The translations under genes and the position numbers were made by a program. From contig JAEPRB010000238.1 in NCBI GenBank assembly GCA_016758965.1, positions 1-60,410 of the forward strand: a DNA stretch of 60,410 bases, read 5' to 3'. Positions within the stretch are counted from its first letter, which is position 1; every line of letters begins with the position of its first letter. Below, piece after piece: positions 10,552 to 22,789 of the stretch. Source of the DNA: Circinella minor. Lineage: Eukaryota > Mucoromycota > Mucoromycetes > Mucorales > Lichtheimiaceae. The notes under the pieces are model-generated. The model saw nothing but the letters and a program-made list of their open reading frames with translations. It searched no databases and was not told where the DNA came from.

Positions 10552-13043
10552 AATGAAAAAGAATAATTTATAAAAGAAATACAAACTTCAATAATGTTGA
10601 TAACGAGAAATATTTGCGTGTCTTAAATTACCTTTTTTTTTTTTTTTTGCACAATTTTGCACTGTATTGCATCATTTCGTAATACGTACAATAATATTAA
10701 AAACCATCTTCTCTTATTTGACTGATTAATCACAAAATAATTATACAGGCATCTTTTATATCTTTTTTACACTATATATTTATGCATTACAATTTTCTAC
10801 TCCGATAAACTTTTGTCTTATCAACTCTTTTGTTTAAACCACTGTATTATTACACTACTATAAGCAAATAACTACTATTGGCTATTGAAAATGATAATAA
10901 TAAAAATAATTAAATTGATATAGAAACAAAAAGATGTTATTTATATTATTTTATTATTACCATGGTAACAAATTCGTAACACTATGATGTTACAAAATGA
11001 AAAAGTACAATTGTATTCGTTTATACAGAACATCCATTGTAATATTTTTAATCTATTCACCCAAGACATATAGTAAAAACTTGAACTATAATTTATTTCT
11101 TATATTTAACATATTAAAAATAATATGAATAAATACGTAGAAGCGAACTATAAAAAGAAAGACTAGTAGCCTCATGAATTACGGTATCTACGTCATAATC
11201 TTAATTGTATATAATGTGTTAAGCTGTACATTAAAAGCAACCATTTTTATAAAAGCGTTTAATTGGAAAAAATAATATTTAAGATAATTGATTGGATGGA
11301 TTAATATACCAGAATAGCATATAACTGACCAATTCGATCATACCAACTATTATAAATAGTATATAGCAGTAGTAATGTTTCTCTCTTTTTTTTGAAGGGG
11401 GGGTGAAAGGAAGACTGTGTGTGATGATTTATCAACCACAGAGTTATTGTTTTTTTTAGTTATACTAAGAAAGAAGATTAGAAACAAGATAAGAGATTGT
11501 TATTAATTGTAATAACAATATTTCAAGTAAAAACTGAATAAGTTATTCTTTTTATAGAAATTATTTGGATAGACCAAGACAAAATTATGATTGTTCTATA
11601 TTTATTACCAACCTTTGTCCCCAAAAATCGGTTTGATAACGAGTCATGGGACCATATTCATTTAACATATAAAATGATGATGATTATGAATAAATAAATG
11701 TTTACTTTAAACTCTGACGTAGATATTAGCTCCATGTCAGTCTAATTTATTATGTTGATACGTATGAAATTTTTTTTATAAATAACAATGAAAAGAAAGA
11801 AAAACGAATGATGAATATTTATAAAACTAAGCACCACAGCTAATAATATATAAATCTGGGTTCTTTTTTCTTCTTAACATGTTTCTCTTTTTATAAGAAC
11901 AGAGAAAGAACAATGAATGCTATATTATGAGGAAAATACTTCAAATGGTAGAACATCCTAGAAATATGCATATTTGACAAATGAATAATGAAATAATATT
12001 TAACATGGGGGGAAGGGTTATTAAAATTATGAAAATACTATTTAACTCATTGATTTTTTAATTAATATACAACAATGACTTCATCATTCCTTCCCTTATT
12101 TTTACATATGATACTTTTAAAACTTAATGTATTTAAAAGAAAAATCATCAGATTACAAAACCTTTATGCATAGTCTATCAAAATAAACTCATGACAGGCT
12201 ATATAATAATAAATATAAATATTTTATTTGTATATTTATATGTAACATGGGTATTTTTTTTTTGACAATGTATATACATTTTGGTTTTGAAACTAAACAA
12301 CCAAAACCTCCCTTTTTATCAATATTAATATAGGGCTACTACTTTTACTATAGTTACCATTATTAAAGTCCCACATTATTAAATGAGTGTTACAATTATA
12401 TGGCGGGTAGCTGGGTACCGAGTTTACTAATAGTACGTCAGCAGATATTACTGTTTTAAGAATTCATTAAGATGAAAAAAAAAAAAAAACTTTTTTTTGT
12501 GAACTCATATACGACAACAGAATAGATCAATAAGAAAATATAAAAAAGGGTACACACTCCCCGTGACAAAACAACCTATTTTTTTTTTTTTTTTTGGAGT
12601 TTTTTATTATTATTTTTTCAAATCTTAATTATTTAGATATAAATATTATATTACACACGACTAAAAGAGAAAAAGAAGGGAAAAAGTGGGGGAGATCTTA
12701 TTAGTTGTTATTATGAAGTATAATCATATACATACAAAATTTCTATTTTGGTAACTCAAAAGTAAACAATCGATAAAAAGTAAATAAATATCTTTTATTT
12801 TTTATTTTTTTACTTTTTTTCTGCTATTACAACTTTATACTCACACGCACAAACATACATACATACACTACAACTACAAAATAAAAATAAAATTATAATA
12901 ATTTTTTATTTTTTGTATAGCAACCCCACCAACTCTTTTTTTTAGACATTTTATAAAACAAACTGGATCAACAAGTATACAATTGTAATAGTGTGGCGGA
13001 ATATGGGCCCCATGTACCTGTACTTCTCCATGTCCCATGTACA
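10552..13043. other. Long AT-rich intergenic region
   Basis: About 2.5 kb without a believable coding frame, tRNA or transposon end. It has frequent homopolymers. It must include the methyltransferase promoter at the left and the promoter or 5' UTR of the next gene at the right. A possible 5'-UTR intron acceptor (TTTTTTGTATAG) is at about 12911-12922. Confidence 0.5.
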
Positions 13044-14038
13044 ATGGAAAATCCAGAGCCCATTGTTGTCATTAAAAGAGAAACCACACCTGCTGGGCAA
13101 CCTCCTGTTGTTTTAAGTAAATATTTATTTTTTATTATTATTTTCAAAAGAATAATATGTATTCATTTTTTTTTTTAAAAAAAAAACAGTAACAGGTGTA
13201 TTCATTAAGCATAAGCGTCCCATTATCGTGGATGAACGAAGAGATCAATCAAAAGAATTAATGGTTTTCGATCGACGATCGACAACTGCGGTATCCAAGG
13301 ATTTTTCTTCACCTGGGTTTTATCCACTCGATGTAACGCACGGGCCTCTTATGTCGTTACTAGCGGCTGTTCGTCTTCTAGACCCCGTCGAATCTTCTCA
13401 GTCTTCTTCGATCTCTAATACATTAGGAGCAATACCACCAACAACACTAATGAATAATAATAGTAATAGTAACCAACAACAACAAAATCTTTCTTATCCC
13501 ATGGTATTTCCTCAAAACAATATGTATTATGGAACGCCTATGCAACCTGGAATGCCAACATCCATGGCACCTCCAAATACGATAGCAACGACAGCAGCTA
13601 GTCTTCCACCACAATTACTTCCTGTATTACAACCTTACTTATTTAGTCAGCAGCAACAACAACAACAACAGCAACAGCAACAACAACATTTTGTCAACCA
13701 ACAACAACAAAAGTCATCACAATATCAGCCTAATTCATATACCCAACGTAAACCTATACAACAACAACATACAATAGCATCATCATCAGGAATCCCAAAC
13801 TTAAATGATGTAATCAATTCTACTTCAAGTGCTTGTTCATCTCCAGCATTAGTTGTCAATTCCAATAGAAACACCAATGACTTAAATAATACTCCCATTC
13901 GATCATCTCCGGCACAGTTCGCCGATGGTCGACCAACAGAACTCCGAAATGCTTCAATATCCCCAAATAATAACCATCATCGTATTCGACGTAAACAACC
14001 GCAATTTCCTCCTAATTCTACCGATACTCCAAATAATT

Positions 14039-14070
<32 letters not shown>

Positions 14071-14439
14071 ACAACACGTCGCCGTGTAAGGTTCGCTAAA
14101 ACCGATCAAATATTTAGTTATGATGTAAATGAAGATGAACATGATGATTATTATCCAGCTCAAGATAAAGAATACGATTATAATGATGACGATGAGGATG
14201 ATATAGATGACGAAGATGACGAAGATGATTATTATGATGATTACGATGATGATGAAGAAGAAGAAGATTTAAGAATGGTACGACACCGTTGGTCACCGCG
14301 AACGATTCCAAGAGAGCAATCACATGATGTATACAATTTTCAATCACGCGCACCTCCTTTTCCTTACAGAAGAAGAGGAAGAAGGCGGTGGCCTGTAGTT
14401 CATCGCCCTCCGCTCCATTTGCATCATACAGAAGTTTAA
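13044..14439 (+). CDS. Hypothetical low-complexity protein with acidic tract
   Basis: Model: 13044..13116, 13190..14439, 440 aa. The intron has a GTAAAT donor and CAG acceptor. I chose ATG 13044 (MENPEPIVVIKRE). An upstream ATG in another frame around 13004 would be a uORF. The N-terminal about 90 residues are the most ordered-looking part (VFIKHKRPIIVDERRDQ, SPGFYPLDVTHGPLMSLLAA). The rest is Gln/Asn/Ser-rich with a poly-Gln run, an Asn run, then RRRVRFAKTDQIFSYD and about 45 residues that are mostly Asp, Glu and Tyr, ending in an Arg/Pro-rich tail. RRVRF fits the RVxF docking motif for protein phosphatase 1, so a PP1-regulatory role is possible but unproven. I do not recognise the family. 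Confidence 0.7.
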
Positions 14440-14729
14440 AAAAAAGAATATTTTTGTTAAAACAAAGAAAATAGTTATTATCAAGGGATTTTTTTTTTGT
14501 TTAATCCAATAAAAATTAGTATATATAAAGAAAAAAAACATACAAATAAATTATTCTGTTTTTTTTTTGAAAAGGGAGGAAGAGATTCTTGTTGCTTGAA
14601 TAGTGATATACATATACATACGTATATATACATATATATATATATACAAGACAAAAAGAGGAAAGTGATTAGATATGAACATAAAATAATAATAGTACAG
14701 TATTAAAAGGAATAGGATGATAAAAGTAA

Positions 14730-14760
14730 TGTTTTTTTTTTTTTTTTTTTTTTTTTTTTG
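14730..14760. repeat. Poly-T run (about 29 T)
   Basis: A homopolymer between the two converging genes. It may be genuine or length-uncertain. Confidence 0.85.
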
Positions 14761-14824
14761 GAATTTAAATGTAATAAATAAGAAAAGCAACAAGGTATGA
14801 AAGAAGAAAGATGATACAAATAAC

Positions 14825-15083
14825 TTAGAATAAACCAGTAACCTTGCTCACCATGATGGGAGTATATTGATAAAATGTTGCAAAAGATAATGAAACTATA
14901 GTTAACAAAATAGCATCTTTTACAATATAAAATTAATACTTTTTTCTTTTTGACAGCTATTATGTATAATGAAGTTAACTTACTGAATAAAGTCTTTTCC
15001 CAAGGTTCCATAACATAAACAGCTGTCATCAATTCATATTGAAGAAACTTTTCATAAATATAATGACTTAATGATTTTTGCAT
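14825..15083 (-). CDS. Serine palmitoyltransferase small subunit (ssSPT family)
   Basis: Model: complement(14825..14895, 14984..15083), 56 aa, intron GTAAGT...TATAG. The protein has YEKFLQYELMTAVYVMEPWE followed by KTLF and a second hydrophobic stretch ending VSKVTGLF. The block 'YYQYLLVTALYMLEPWERTVF' of animal SPTSSA/B aligns closely, including the invariant MEPWE. Known role: an ER membrane peptide that binds the long-chain base subunits and stimulates condensation of serine with palmitoyl-CoA, the first step of sphingolipid synthesis, and it can set acyl-chain choice. It resembles the animal form rather than yeast Tsc3. The gene lies tail-to-tail with the low-complexity gene to its left. 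At this size automated calls usually miss it. Confidence 0.9.
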
Positions 15084-16064
15084 TATTAATTGAAGAAGTA
15101 GAAGTAGAAGAAGTAGAAAAAAGAATAAAATGTGTTCTTTGCTTGTTCTTCTTTTAATAATCCGGTTATAATTTATATTCTACATCGGTTTAATTATTTA
15201 TGCTCCTTCCGCTCTCTCTCTCTCTTTCTCTTTTACCATCGGAAACTGTTTCATGGGATCTTTTTATTCCGCGTTTTGTTTTGTTTTTCATTTTTTTTAT
15301 ATATAAAATACTTCTTTTGTGTTCTAGTTGAATATTTCAGGTTATATCTACTCAACCCAATGTTTCGATTCAGTATAGTTATGGGTTTTTTTTAAGTTAA
15401 AATAATTGAATTCACATTCACATTCTTATATTCTAATACAATATTTCCCAAATCTTTTCGTGTTATTATTAATGCAATTTAATAAGTTTAGTTATAAAGC
15501 ATCTTTCTTTAACTCCGTAAAAATAAACAAAGGTTGTTGAGATAACAACATTAATAAGTTTTAAAGGGTGAAAAACGCGAATTAATTTTTCCCTTTATAG
15601 TTTGATAATAATCCAAACCCATTTCTTTTTGTGTGAATGTCATTCTTTATCATCACATGCCCTTGGGCTTCACTATTTATTCTGAAACCCCCATTTCAAT
15701 TTTATTTTCATAGATGATTAATAATAGTAACACGCAGACGGGTAAAAAATAAGAAATGTTTTATCTATAATATCATCTTGCCGTTATTCGGATGATAATA
15801 ATTCGTATTTTTTTTTTTTTACTTCATCTTAATTACCCTTATAAGAGTTTCTTATAAGTTCAAGAAAAGAGATAAAAATTGAAGTTCATTTTATAATGAC
15901 TTATATAAAAAAACATATAAATTCAATTAATGCTTTTCATCCACAATTTTTTCGATTTCCGACTGTGCGGGCTGAACGACCAGAGTTTGAGAGGAGGAAC
16001 AATGTAGTAAAGGAAAAGAATAGAGGCGAAAAGGGAAACTTTCCTCCTTCCGAAAATAACCCAT
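15084..16064. other. Intergenic between ssSPT promoter and uL23 promoter
   Basis: A divergent promoter region of about 980 bp. GA-rich repeats (GAAGTAGAAGTAG) lie just upstream of ssSPT and a CT run at 15212-15228. Weak frames here have no domain signature. Pyrimidine-rich stretches near 15940-15960 may belong to the ribosomal gene's promoter. Confidence 0.5.
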
Positions 16065-16939
16065 ATGGCACCCACTAAAGCTTCTGGTGCGTTAAATATT
16101 ATAATACAATTACATTTTAATTATTATTATTCTTTTATTTCAATGGATGGATGAATATATAGAATAGATGGATGGAATAAAAATTAAAAAAAAAATGGAT
16201 GGATGGATTATATAACTAACCGACGAAAATATAATTCAACAATGACGAATTTTCCAAATTTATTAGCATCAAAGGCTGCTGCTGCCAAGAAGGCTGCTTT
16301 GAAGGGCGTTCATGGTAAATCGGTCCGTAAGGTCCGTACCTCTGCCCATTTCCACTTGCCAAAGACTTTGCGTTTGTCTCGCAAGCCTAAATATGCACGC
16401 AAGTCAGTTCCTCATTTGCCCCGCATGGACCAATACCGTGTCGTTCGTAACCCCTTGAACACCGAAACTGCCATGAAGAAGATTGAAGAACACAACACTT
16501 TGACCTTTATTGTTGATGTTAAGGCTAACAAGCATCAAATTAAGGATGCTGTCAAGCGTCTTTATGATGTTGAAGCTCTTAAGGTTAACACTTTGATCAG
16601 GTAAATATATTTTATAAAGGGGAAACAAGAATGAATGGAGTGAAGCATTTTAAAGAGAATAAAAAAAAACGACTAGAAGGAACGGTTAAATTATTAAAAA
16701 AAACGAAATTGAATATTAATTATAAATGTTAAATGAATAGACCTGACGGTAAGAAGAAAGCTTACGTTCGTTTGACCGCTGACGTTGATGCTTTGGATGT
16801 TGCCAACAAGGTAAAAACTTATGGATTAATATATATGAGTGGGAGAAGAGAGAGAAAGAATTGCATGAATATTAGATATATATAAGAAAGAAATATTAAT
16901 CTTTTATATTCTTTTTTTATATAGATCGGTTTGATTTAA
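16065..16939 (+). CDS. RPL25: 60S ribosomal protein uL23 (L23a/L25)
   Basis: Model: 16065..16086, 16267..16600, 16741..16810, 16925..16939, 146 aa, all GT/AG and in phase. The start MAPTKASG sits in a 22-nt first exon and the last exon is just IGLI plus stop. The Lys/Ala-rich eukaryotic N-terminal extension is followed by the conserved core ([79 protein letters not shown]). It binds 25S rRNA near the exit tunnel and forms the docking site for SRP and the translocon. The codon choice (GGT, AAG, GTC, CGT) is much more biased than its neighbours, as expected of a highly expressed gene. Confidence 0.98.
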
Positions 16940-17353
16940 ATTCGATTTTTTTTATATATATCTTTTGTGTAAAAATAATAAAAAAAAGGTTGAGAGTGTA
17001 TTTTATACGCTAGTGCCAGAAATAATTATTGTGGATCCATTATTATTATTATTATTATTTTACTAGTTTTAGATACATTAAAAGAAACCAGTTTGACACA
17101 CGAAAAAAAAACCTATTATCACGGAGCGGAAATCGCATGACCTATTTTCTCTAAACAAAAAAAAAACAACATCAACACAACTTTTTATTTATTTATTTAT
17201 GGAGAATCACAGTGATCCTTTTTTGTTCCAGGTTTTTTTTTTTTGACAATGAGAAAAGAAAGAAAGAACTGATAACAATTTTTGTTTCTCTTTTTCCTTT
17301 TTGTTTTTTATTTATCATTCTTACTTAAAAAACAACCTTTATCTTATAATATA
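16940..17353. other. Intergenic, uL23 3' end to TMEM62-like promoter
   Basis: T-rich, with an ATT microsatellite at 17041-17058. No other element recognised. Confidence 0.5.
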
Positions 17354-17610
17354 ATGATGATTAAATGGGGTTGGACATGGTTATTTCTTATATTCATATG
17401 TTCATTAAGAGCTTGTTATTTACATTGGTTATCAACTTCCGAGTTACGAACTAAAGGAAGTGGAGTTGTTCCTTGGTATCGATTTCATCAACCTGCTTCA
17501 CCACAAATAAAACCATTTTCTTCTGAGAATGATAATATTGTGATTGACAATACTTCTTCCAATTTATTTTATTTTATACAGGTAAAACTATTATCATTTC
17601 ATGATCATCC

Positions 17611-17641
<31 letters not shown>

Positions 17642-17643
17642 TT

Positions 17644-17674
<31 letters not shown>

Positions 17675-17833
17675 AGATATCTGATCTTCACCTATCTAAA
17701 TATCGAGCAAGAGGACATACACTCCATTTTCTTCATTTTGTTCGTTCTATTCTTCCAATTGTCAAGTAAAAATATCAATAACCAATTGAAATAACAAAAA
17801 GAAAAGAAAATTTACACATTTTATATATTAACA

Positions 17834-17864
<31 letters not shown>

Positions 17865-20645
17865 TTTATATCAATATCAGGCCAAATTTTGTTGTTGTTA
17901 CAGGAGATCTTACTGATGCTAAAGATATTCGACGTATTACATCACAACAGTATAAAGAAGAATGGGATATATATCGTCAAACAATAGAACAAGGTGCTCA
18001 ATATATGCCATGGTATGATATGCGTGGTAACCATGATTGTTTTGATTTACCTTCTTGGCAATCCCATGTCAATTTTTATCGAACTCATGGTAAAAGTGCC
18101 GACCTTATGGAAGCTGGACAAGGTATTTATGAATGGCAATTAACACCATCTTATGGAAAATATCGCTTTGTTGCGATAGATGCTTGGTATGTTTTGTTTA
18201 TTACGGAAAATATTCAAATAAAATATATTATTTTTTTGTTAACCTATAAAAAAAATGGTATTTCCAATATGTAGTCCGAAACGTGGACCCTCTCGACCAT
18301 TTAACTTTTTTGGTTATCTCACATCTAAAACAATGGATCGACTAGCTGATATCCTCCAACCGGAATCACACTATAATCACACGTTTGTTGTAAGTCTTTT
18401 GTTTATTATTATTATTGTTGTTATTGTAAAGCGATATTATGTGTATATGTGTTACTCGAGATAAATGATTTATCTAAAAAAAAAACAATAACAGTGTTTT
18501 GACATAACTCTCTTGTTGCATGTCTAATTTAGTTTTCACATTACCCGACCACTACAATGGTTTTTGGTGTTTCAAGTAAAGGTCACGGGTTCCGTGATCT
18601 TGCTAAAAGATATAGTATTTATTTCTGTGGTCATTTACATCGGCTTACTGCAGGTACAGTGTATGACAATCACACATGTAACATCCAACATGTCACTAAA
18701 TAAAATGTCCCATGTGCACTCAAATATATAAGTTTATTTTTTGAATCAATGAAATCAAACTTAACTAAATACAAATCCACAAAAAAAAAAAAAAAAAAAA
18801 AAAAAAAATTAGGACTTGGTGAAATACTTAAATGGTATGATCCTAATGGCCATTCCTTGGAATTAGAACTTGGTGATATGATGGTTCATGGTGTTTATCG
18901 TATTGTTGCTGTTGATCATGACATGATCTCTTTTGTGGATGTTGAATTGCCTCGTAGACAACTTGAACTCCATACTACAAATCCAATTCAAGCCAATGGT
19001 GATATTCTATGGCCTGCACGTATTCATCCAGCTCCTATTATTCTTATTACGAATCCAAAAGATGCACGTTACGCGCTTCCACATAAAGAACCATTACATA
19101 GAATTCAACAAAGTCAACATATCCGATTTTTGATATTTAGTGATCAGGCACCAAAAGACCTTGAAGTCTCAATTATGATTGATGGTGAGCCACATCCTGT
19201 GGCTGCAACACGATCCATATCCAAAGTAACAAATAAACCCCATGATCCACCGCTTTGGACGGCACCCTGGAATCCTAGCCAATTAAATCAAGCATCTTTA
19301 CATACCATTGAAATTAGAGTGACCACAGCGGATGGACAAGTAGGGAAATCATCTATTGTATTTCGACTTGATAACCATCGTGCTAAAATAGCAGGTGGAC
19401 CGGGTGAATTCATTATTTCGTCTAATATGGTCATTGTGGTATATATTTTTTCTTTTCGTCACCATAAAAAGAATTAAAAAAAAAAGTTGGAAGAGAGTTC
19501 TATTTAGTGTTTACTGATTTTCTTCATTTTTTCATCCATTAATGCCTCCAATTTTTTTTTTTGTTTTGTTTGGTTGAATATTTCAGCTTCAAGGTGTCAC
19601 ATTATTTGCCATTGCACTTATGCTTCTAGTACTCATATTACCAAAATTTTATGATGAAGAATATGAAGCAATTAGTAGAAAATTATTGGAACGTATTCAT
19701 CGTCTTGAAGAAGAACAATATGAACCTTTATCTTCTTGTGGTCGTGGAAGAGGACTACTTCGTCGAAGAAGATCCAAGTTACGTCGTCAGGTCTATATAT
19801 GGACATTACGTTTTTTACAATTATCACGCGAACAACCAAGTTGTTGGCTTGCCAGTGTTCTTTTTATACTGGCACTCATCACATTGCCATGGTTTCGGGC
19901 CGAATTTATTCCTTCAGCACCGCCAAACGAAAGATATGGAACTTTTTACTTGTGGGGATTGAAATTCGCAAATGAATGGATCCCGATCGCCGATACTTGG
20001 ATGTTTGCAGCGGAGCAGGTTTGGCTTAATGTTGTTGTTTTTGTGATTTTATTTGCATGGCGGTCTGTAGATAATTTGAACAGTAATAACGCAATTTACC
20101 AACAAGAAAACGCATCACAACAACAAAAAAGACCACAACGACAATTGCATGAATACCCATGGTTTAAGGGATTAGAAGTCGTTTATTGGTTATGGCGCGT
20201 TTCTGAATTGATGGCACTAGCAGCATTTTATGGTGGTGCTTCTGCACTTGTATATAATATCTTGGTGATATGGATTTCATTTGTAGGTTATAATCTTGCT
20301 TGGGGCAAGGGAGGAATATTTAATCAAAAACGCCGATCATCCTCATTCCCGATACTTGAATGCCCGTGCAACGAAGAAGATGACAATCGTAACGTCCTTC
20401 ATCCTATTAATAATACAACAATTTCAAAAGAACAACAACAGCAACAACATGGGGATAATGTTTACCCTCTCTCTTTAGCTATAACAAAAGCTTCAGATGA
20501 TATGATGACAGTTCATGGAAGTAGCACAAGTAATCCAAATAGTAGTAGTAGTGGAGAATCTAGTAGTAGTGCGTCATCCACTCCTTTTAATGGTAGTCCA
20601 AGATTTTGGGCCAAGAATCGAAAGCGAAGTTTGAGAAGAGACTAA
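17354..20645 (+). CDS. TMEM62-like transmembrane metallophosphoesterase
   Basis: Model: 17354..17581, 17677..17765, 17881..18186, 18275..18389, 18533..18653, 18813..19438, 19587..20645, 847 aa, all in phase. After an N-terminal hydrophobic anchor (WLFLIFICSLRACYL) the calcineurin-like phosphoesterase signature appears in order: ISDLHLS (77), VVVTGDLTD (111), MRGNHDCFD (153), FSHYPTTT (247) and CGHLHRLT (278), so all metal ligands are present. A beta-rich middle domain follows, then about six membrane helices and a Ser/Asn-rich tail. Animal TMEM62 has the same order (about 640 aa), and the tail is longer here. The substrate is unknown, and the phosphoesterase domain should face the lumen or outside if the first helix is a signal anchor. 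Intron 5 contains an A28 run. Confidence 0.92.
18781..18808. repeat. Poly-A run inside an intron
   Basis: 28 A's in intron 5 of the TMEM62-like gene, directly before its TTAG acceptor, where a pyrimidine tract would be expected. Confidence 0.9.
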
Positions 20646-20814
20646 AAAAAAAAAAAGTAGTAATATACATGGTTTTTGCCTCCGCTCTAATAATTCAATA
20701 AAAAAATAATTTGACCCTGTCTGTTTTACATCATTTTCATTATTGTGGTTCTTTTTTCTCTTTTTTTTTCTTCTTTTTCCTTCTTCATTTTGTATTTTTT
20801 TTTAATTAATATAT

Positions 20815-22011
20815 ATGGTAGTGGAATATCAAGACGAACAATTACGACGCTCAAAATGGGCAATTATTCGATGGTTTCGATTAGATCGTTTACAACCTGA
20901 ACGTGCAGTTACATCATATTGGGTATCATCAAAAACTCTTTTATTCATTCGGATACCGATAGCGTTATATTCGACTGTCATTATGTGGGCATCCATCGGT
21001 ACTACCGCACAAGAAGGTGACTTTCAACGTTATTTCGCTCATTTCACACAATTAACATTTATCGGTCTTCATGCATACTTGATTGTAATGTATCTGTATT
21101 ATATATATATATATATATATAACAAACAAACAAATAAAAAAGAAAAAAGAGGAGAAAATGTTGTCAAAATAACAGCAAAAAAAAAAATTATTATTAATAA
21201 GCCAACCATCGAAATATTTTGTATGATTATTTATTATTGCTATAGACGGTACTTTATCATAATGTCTGTTATTTAAGGACATCACAACCTCATCAACCCA
21301 ATTCATTTTTTAATCAACCATCTGTACTTAATTATTTATTTTCATATTTATACCATAGCATTGTAGTATTTAAGTAAGTAATATTATAGCATCGGCGTAA
21401 AAAAAAAATCAGAAAAATTTGTTTCACCGGTTTTACATATATCTAACCCCTTTTTTTTGTTAACCATGGTCTCACATTTTCCAATTATATAAAATATTAG
21501 TATTATTACGCCAATTGTTTATTGTAAAGTATACTGCTCTTTTTTTCCCTATTCCCTTGTCCTTTTTTCTTCATGATTATTATATTTATTAAAAAAAATT
21601 GTATATATTTATTTAGGGTGCGCATTGGCACCAATGGCCAGCACAGGTAAGCAAAAAAAAAAAAAAAATAGACAATTAAGAGGAAACGAAAGAAAGTCGA
21701 GGGCATAGGATAAGTAAAAAAAAATTGCATGGTAAAAATCTGAATTATTTATATTTATGTGTGTCTATTATATAGCAGCAAATCAGGAAACTATAACAAA
21801 GGATGAACCACCCGTACTATGGTGGGTTACTACGTCATTACATGGTGTTTCATTTGTGTTGATGATGATGGAAGTAATATTTAGCCGAATGACACTTTAT
21901 GTTAATATGGTGTTATTAGTGTTCATCAATGTCGTTTTGTACATGTTTTTAACATTCATTATATATGCAACGTAAGTTATTATTATTATAAACCTGACCT
22001 TGCTTTTCTTA

Positions 22012-22057
<46 letters not shown>

Positions 22058-22418
22058 CCCATTAGAGAATAAAAATTCGTTATTATCAATGCTGTGTACT
22101 TTGGTTAAAAAATATAACATTTAATTGAATTTACTGACCTATTAATAATGTAATTTATCTAGCACTGGTTGGTGGGTATATGGATTCTTAGATTGGGGCC
22201 AAGGTGGTAAAACAGCAGGATGGTATATCGGTATTGGTGCAGCATTTATCGTTGTATATTTCGTTCAGTTCTTATTCCATATGTTACGAGACTGGGTTGC
22301 TAGAAAACTAGGCAGAAACCCAAGGAAACCAGAAATGCGTCAAGTAAATGAGAATGATGAAGAAGCAGGGCAACTTAGAGATAGTGGAATAGACACATCA
22401 CAACTTCCTCGTTATTAA
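20815..22418 (+). CDS. Multi-pass membrane protein, probably rolling-stone-like
   Basis: Model: 20815..21084, 21246..21373, 21501..21523, 21617..21646, 21776..21971, 22163..22418, 300 aa. Two tiny exons of 23 and 30 nt are needed to keep phase, and they restore a smooth segment ending ITPIVYW followed by CALAPM. About six to seven hydrophobic helices are visible (LLFIRIPIALYSTVIMWASI, FTQLTFIGLHAYLI, LHGVSFVLMMMEVIFSR, VLLVFINVVLYMFLTFIIYA, FIVVYFVQFLFHML), with a cytosolic-looking acidic C-terminus. The 'YF..FT..TF..L..Y' and 'W.....LHGVSF....E...SR' pattern resembles rolling stone / FAR-17a-like proteins. That family call is tentative and no reaction can be assigned. It is tandem to the TMEM62-like gene with only about 170 bp between them. 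Confidence 0.7.
22020..22056. repeat. (AC)n/(AT)n microsatellite
   Basis: A run of about 13 AC followed by AT units, within the last intron of the membrane-protein gene. Confidence 0.9.
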
Positions 22419-22789
22419 AAAAATTATTAGTTACCCTCCTCCTCTTCAATTTAACCTGCTTTCAAAACCTTCCAAAAATAAGCCATCCAATTTTATTTTT
22501 ATTTTTTGATTGGAGTAAAGCTTTGTACTACAATGCTTTGGGTTTAGTTATCTTATCTCTCCTTATCCGTATTTTATGATGAGACATTTTTTTTCCTTAT
22601 CTTCCTCGCTTCCCTTCTCTTTCTCTCTTTTTTATTATTCTTTTTGTTCTCTTCCACTCTCTTATTTACCCTTCTATTTTTATTTTTGTATTGATAAGAC
22701 AAAAAAAAAAGTAACCACGCATAGTATATATTTTATAATATAGCATTTATATACAGATAAACAAATATTATACATTATACAGTATCATC
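22419..22789. other. Intergenic, bZIP promoter
   Basis: Strongly pyrimidine-rich (22560-22700), then TATATATTTTATAATATAG about 60-45 bp before the bZIP start, which could serve as a TATA-like element. Confidence 0.4.

Noticed and set aside
15896..16078. 60-codon frame just upstream of uL23
   Set aside because: It overlaps the uL23 start in another frame, has no domain, and lies where a ribosomal 5' UTR is expected.
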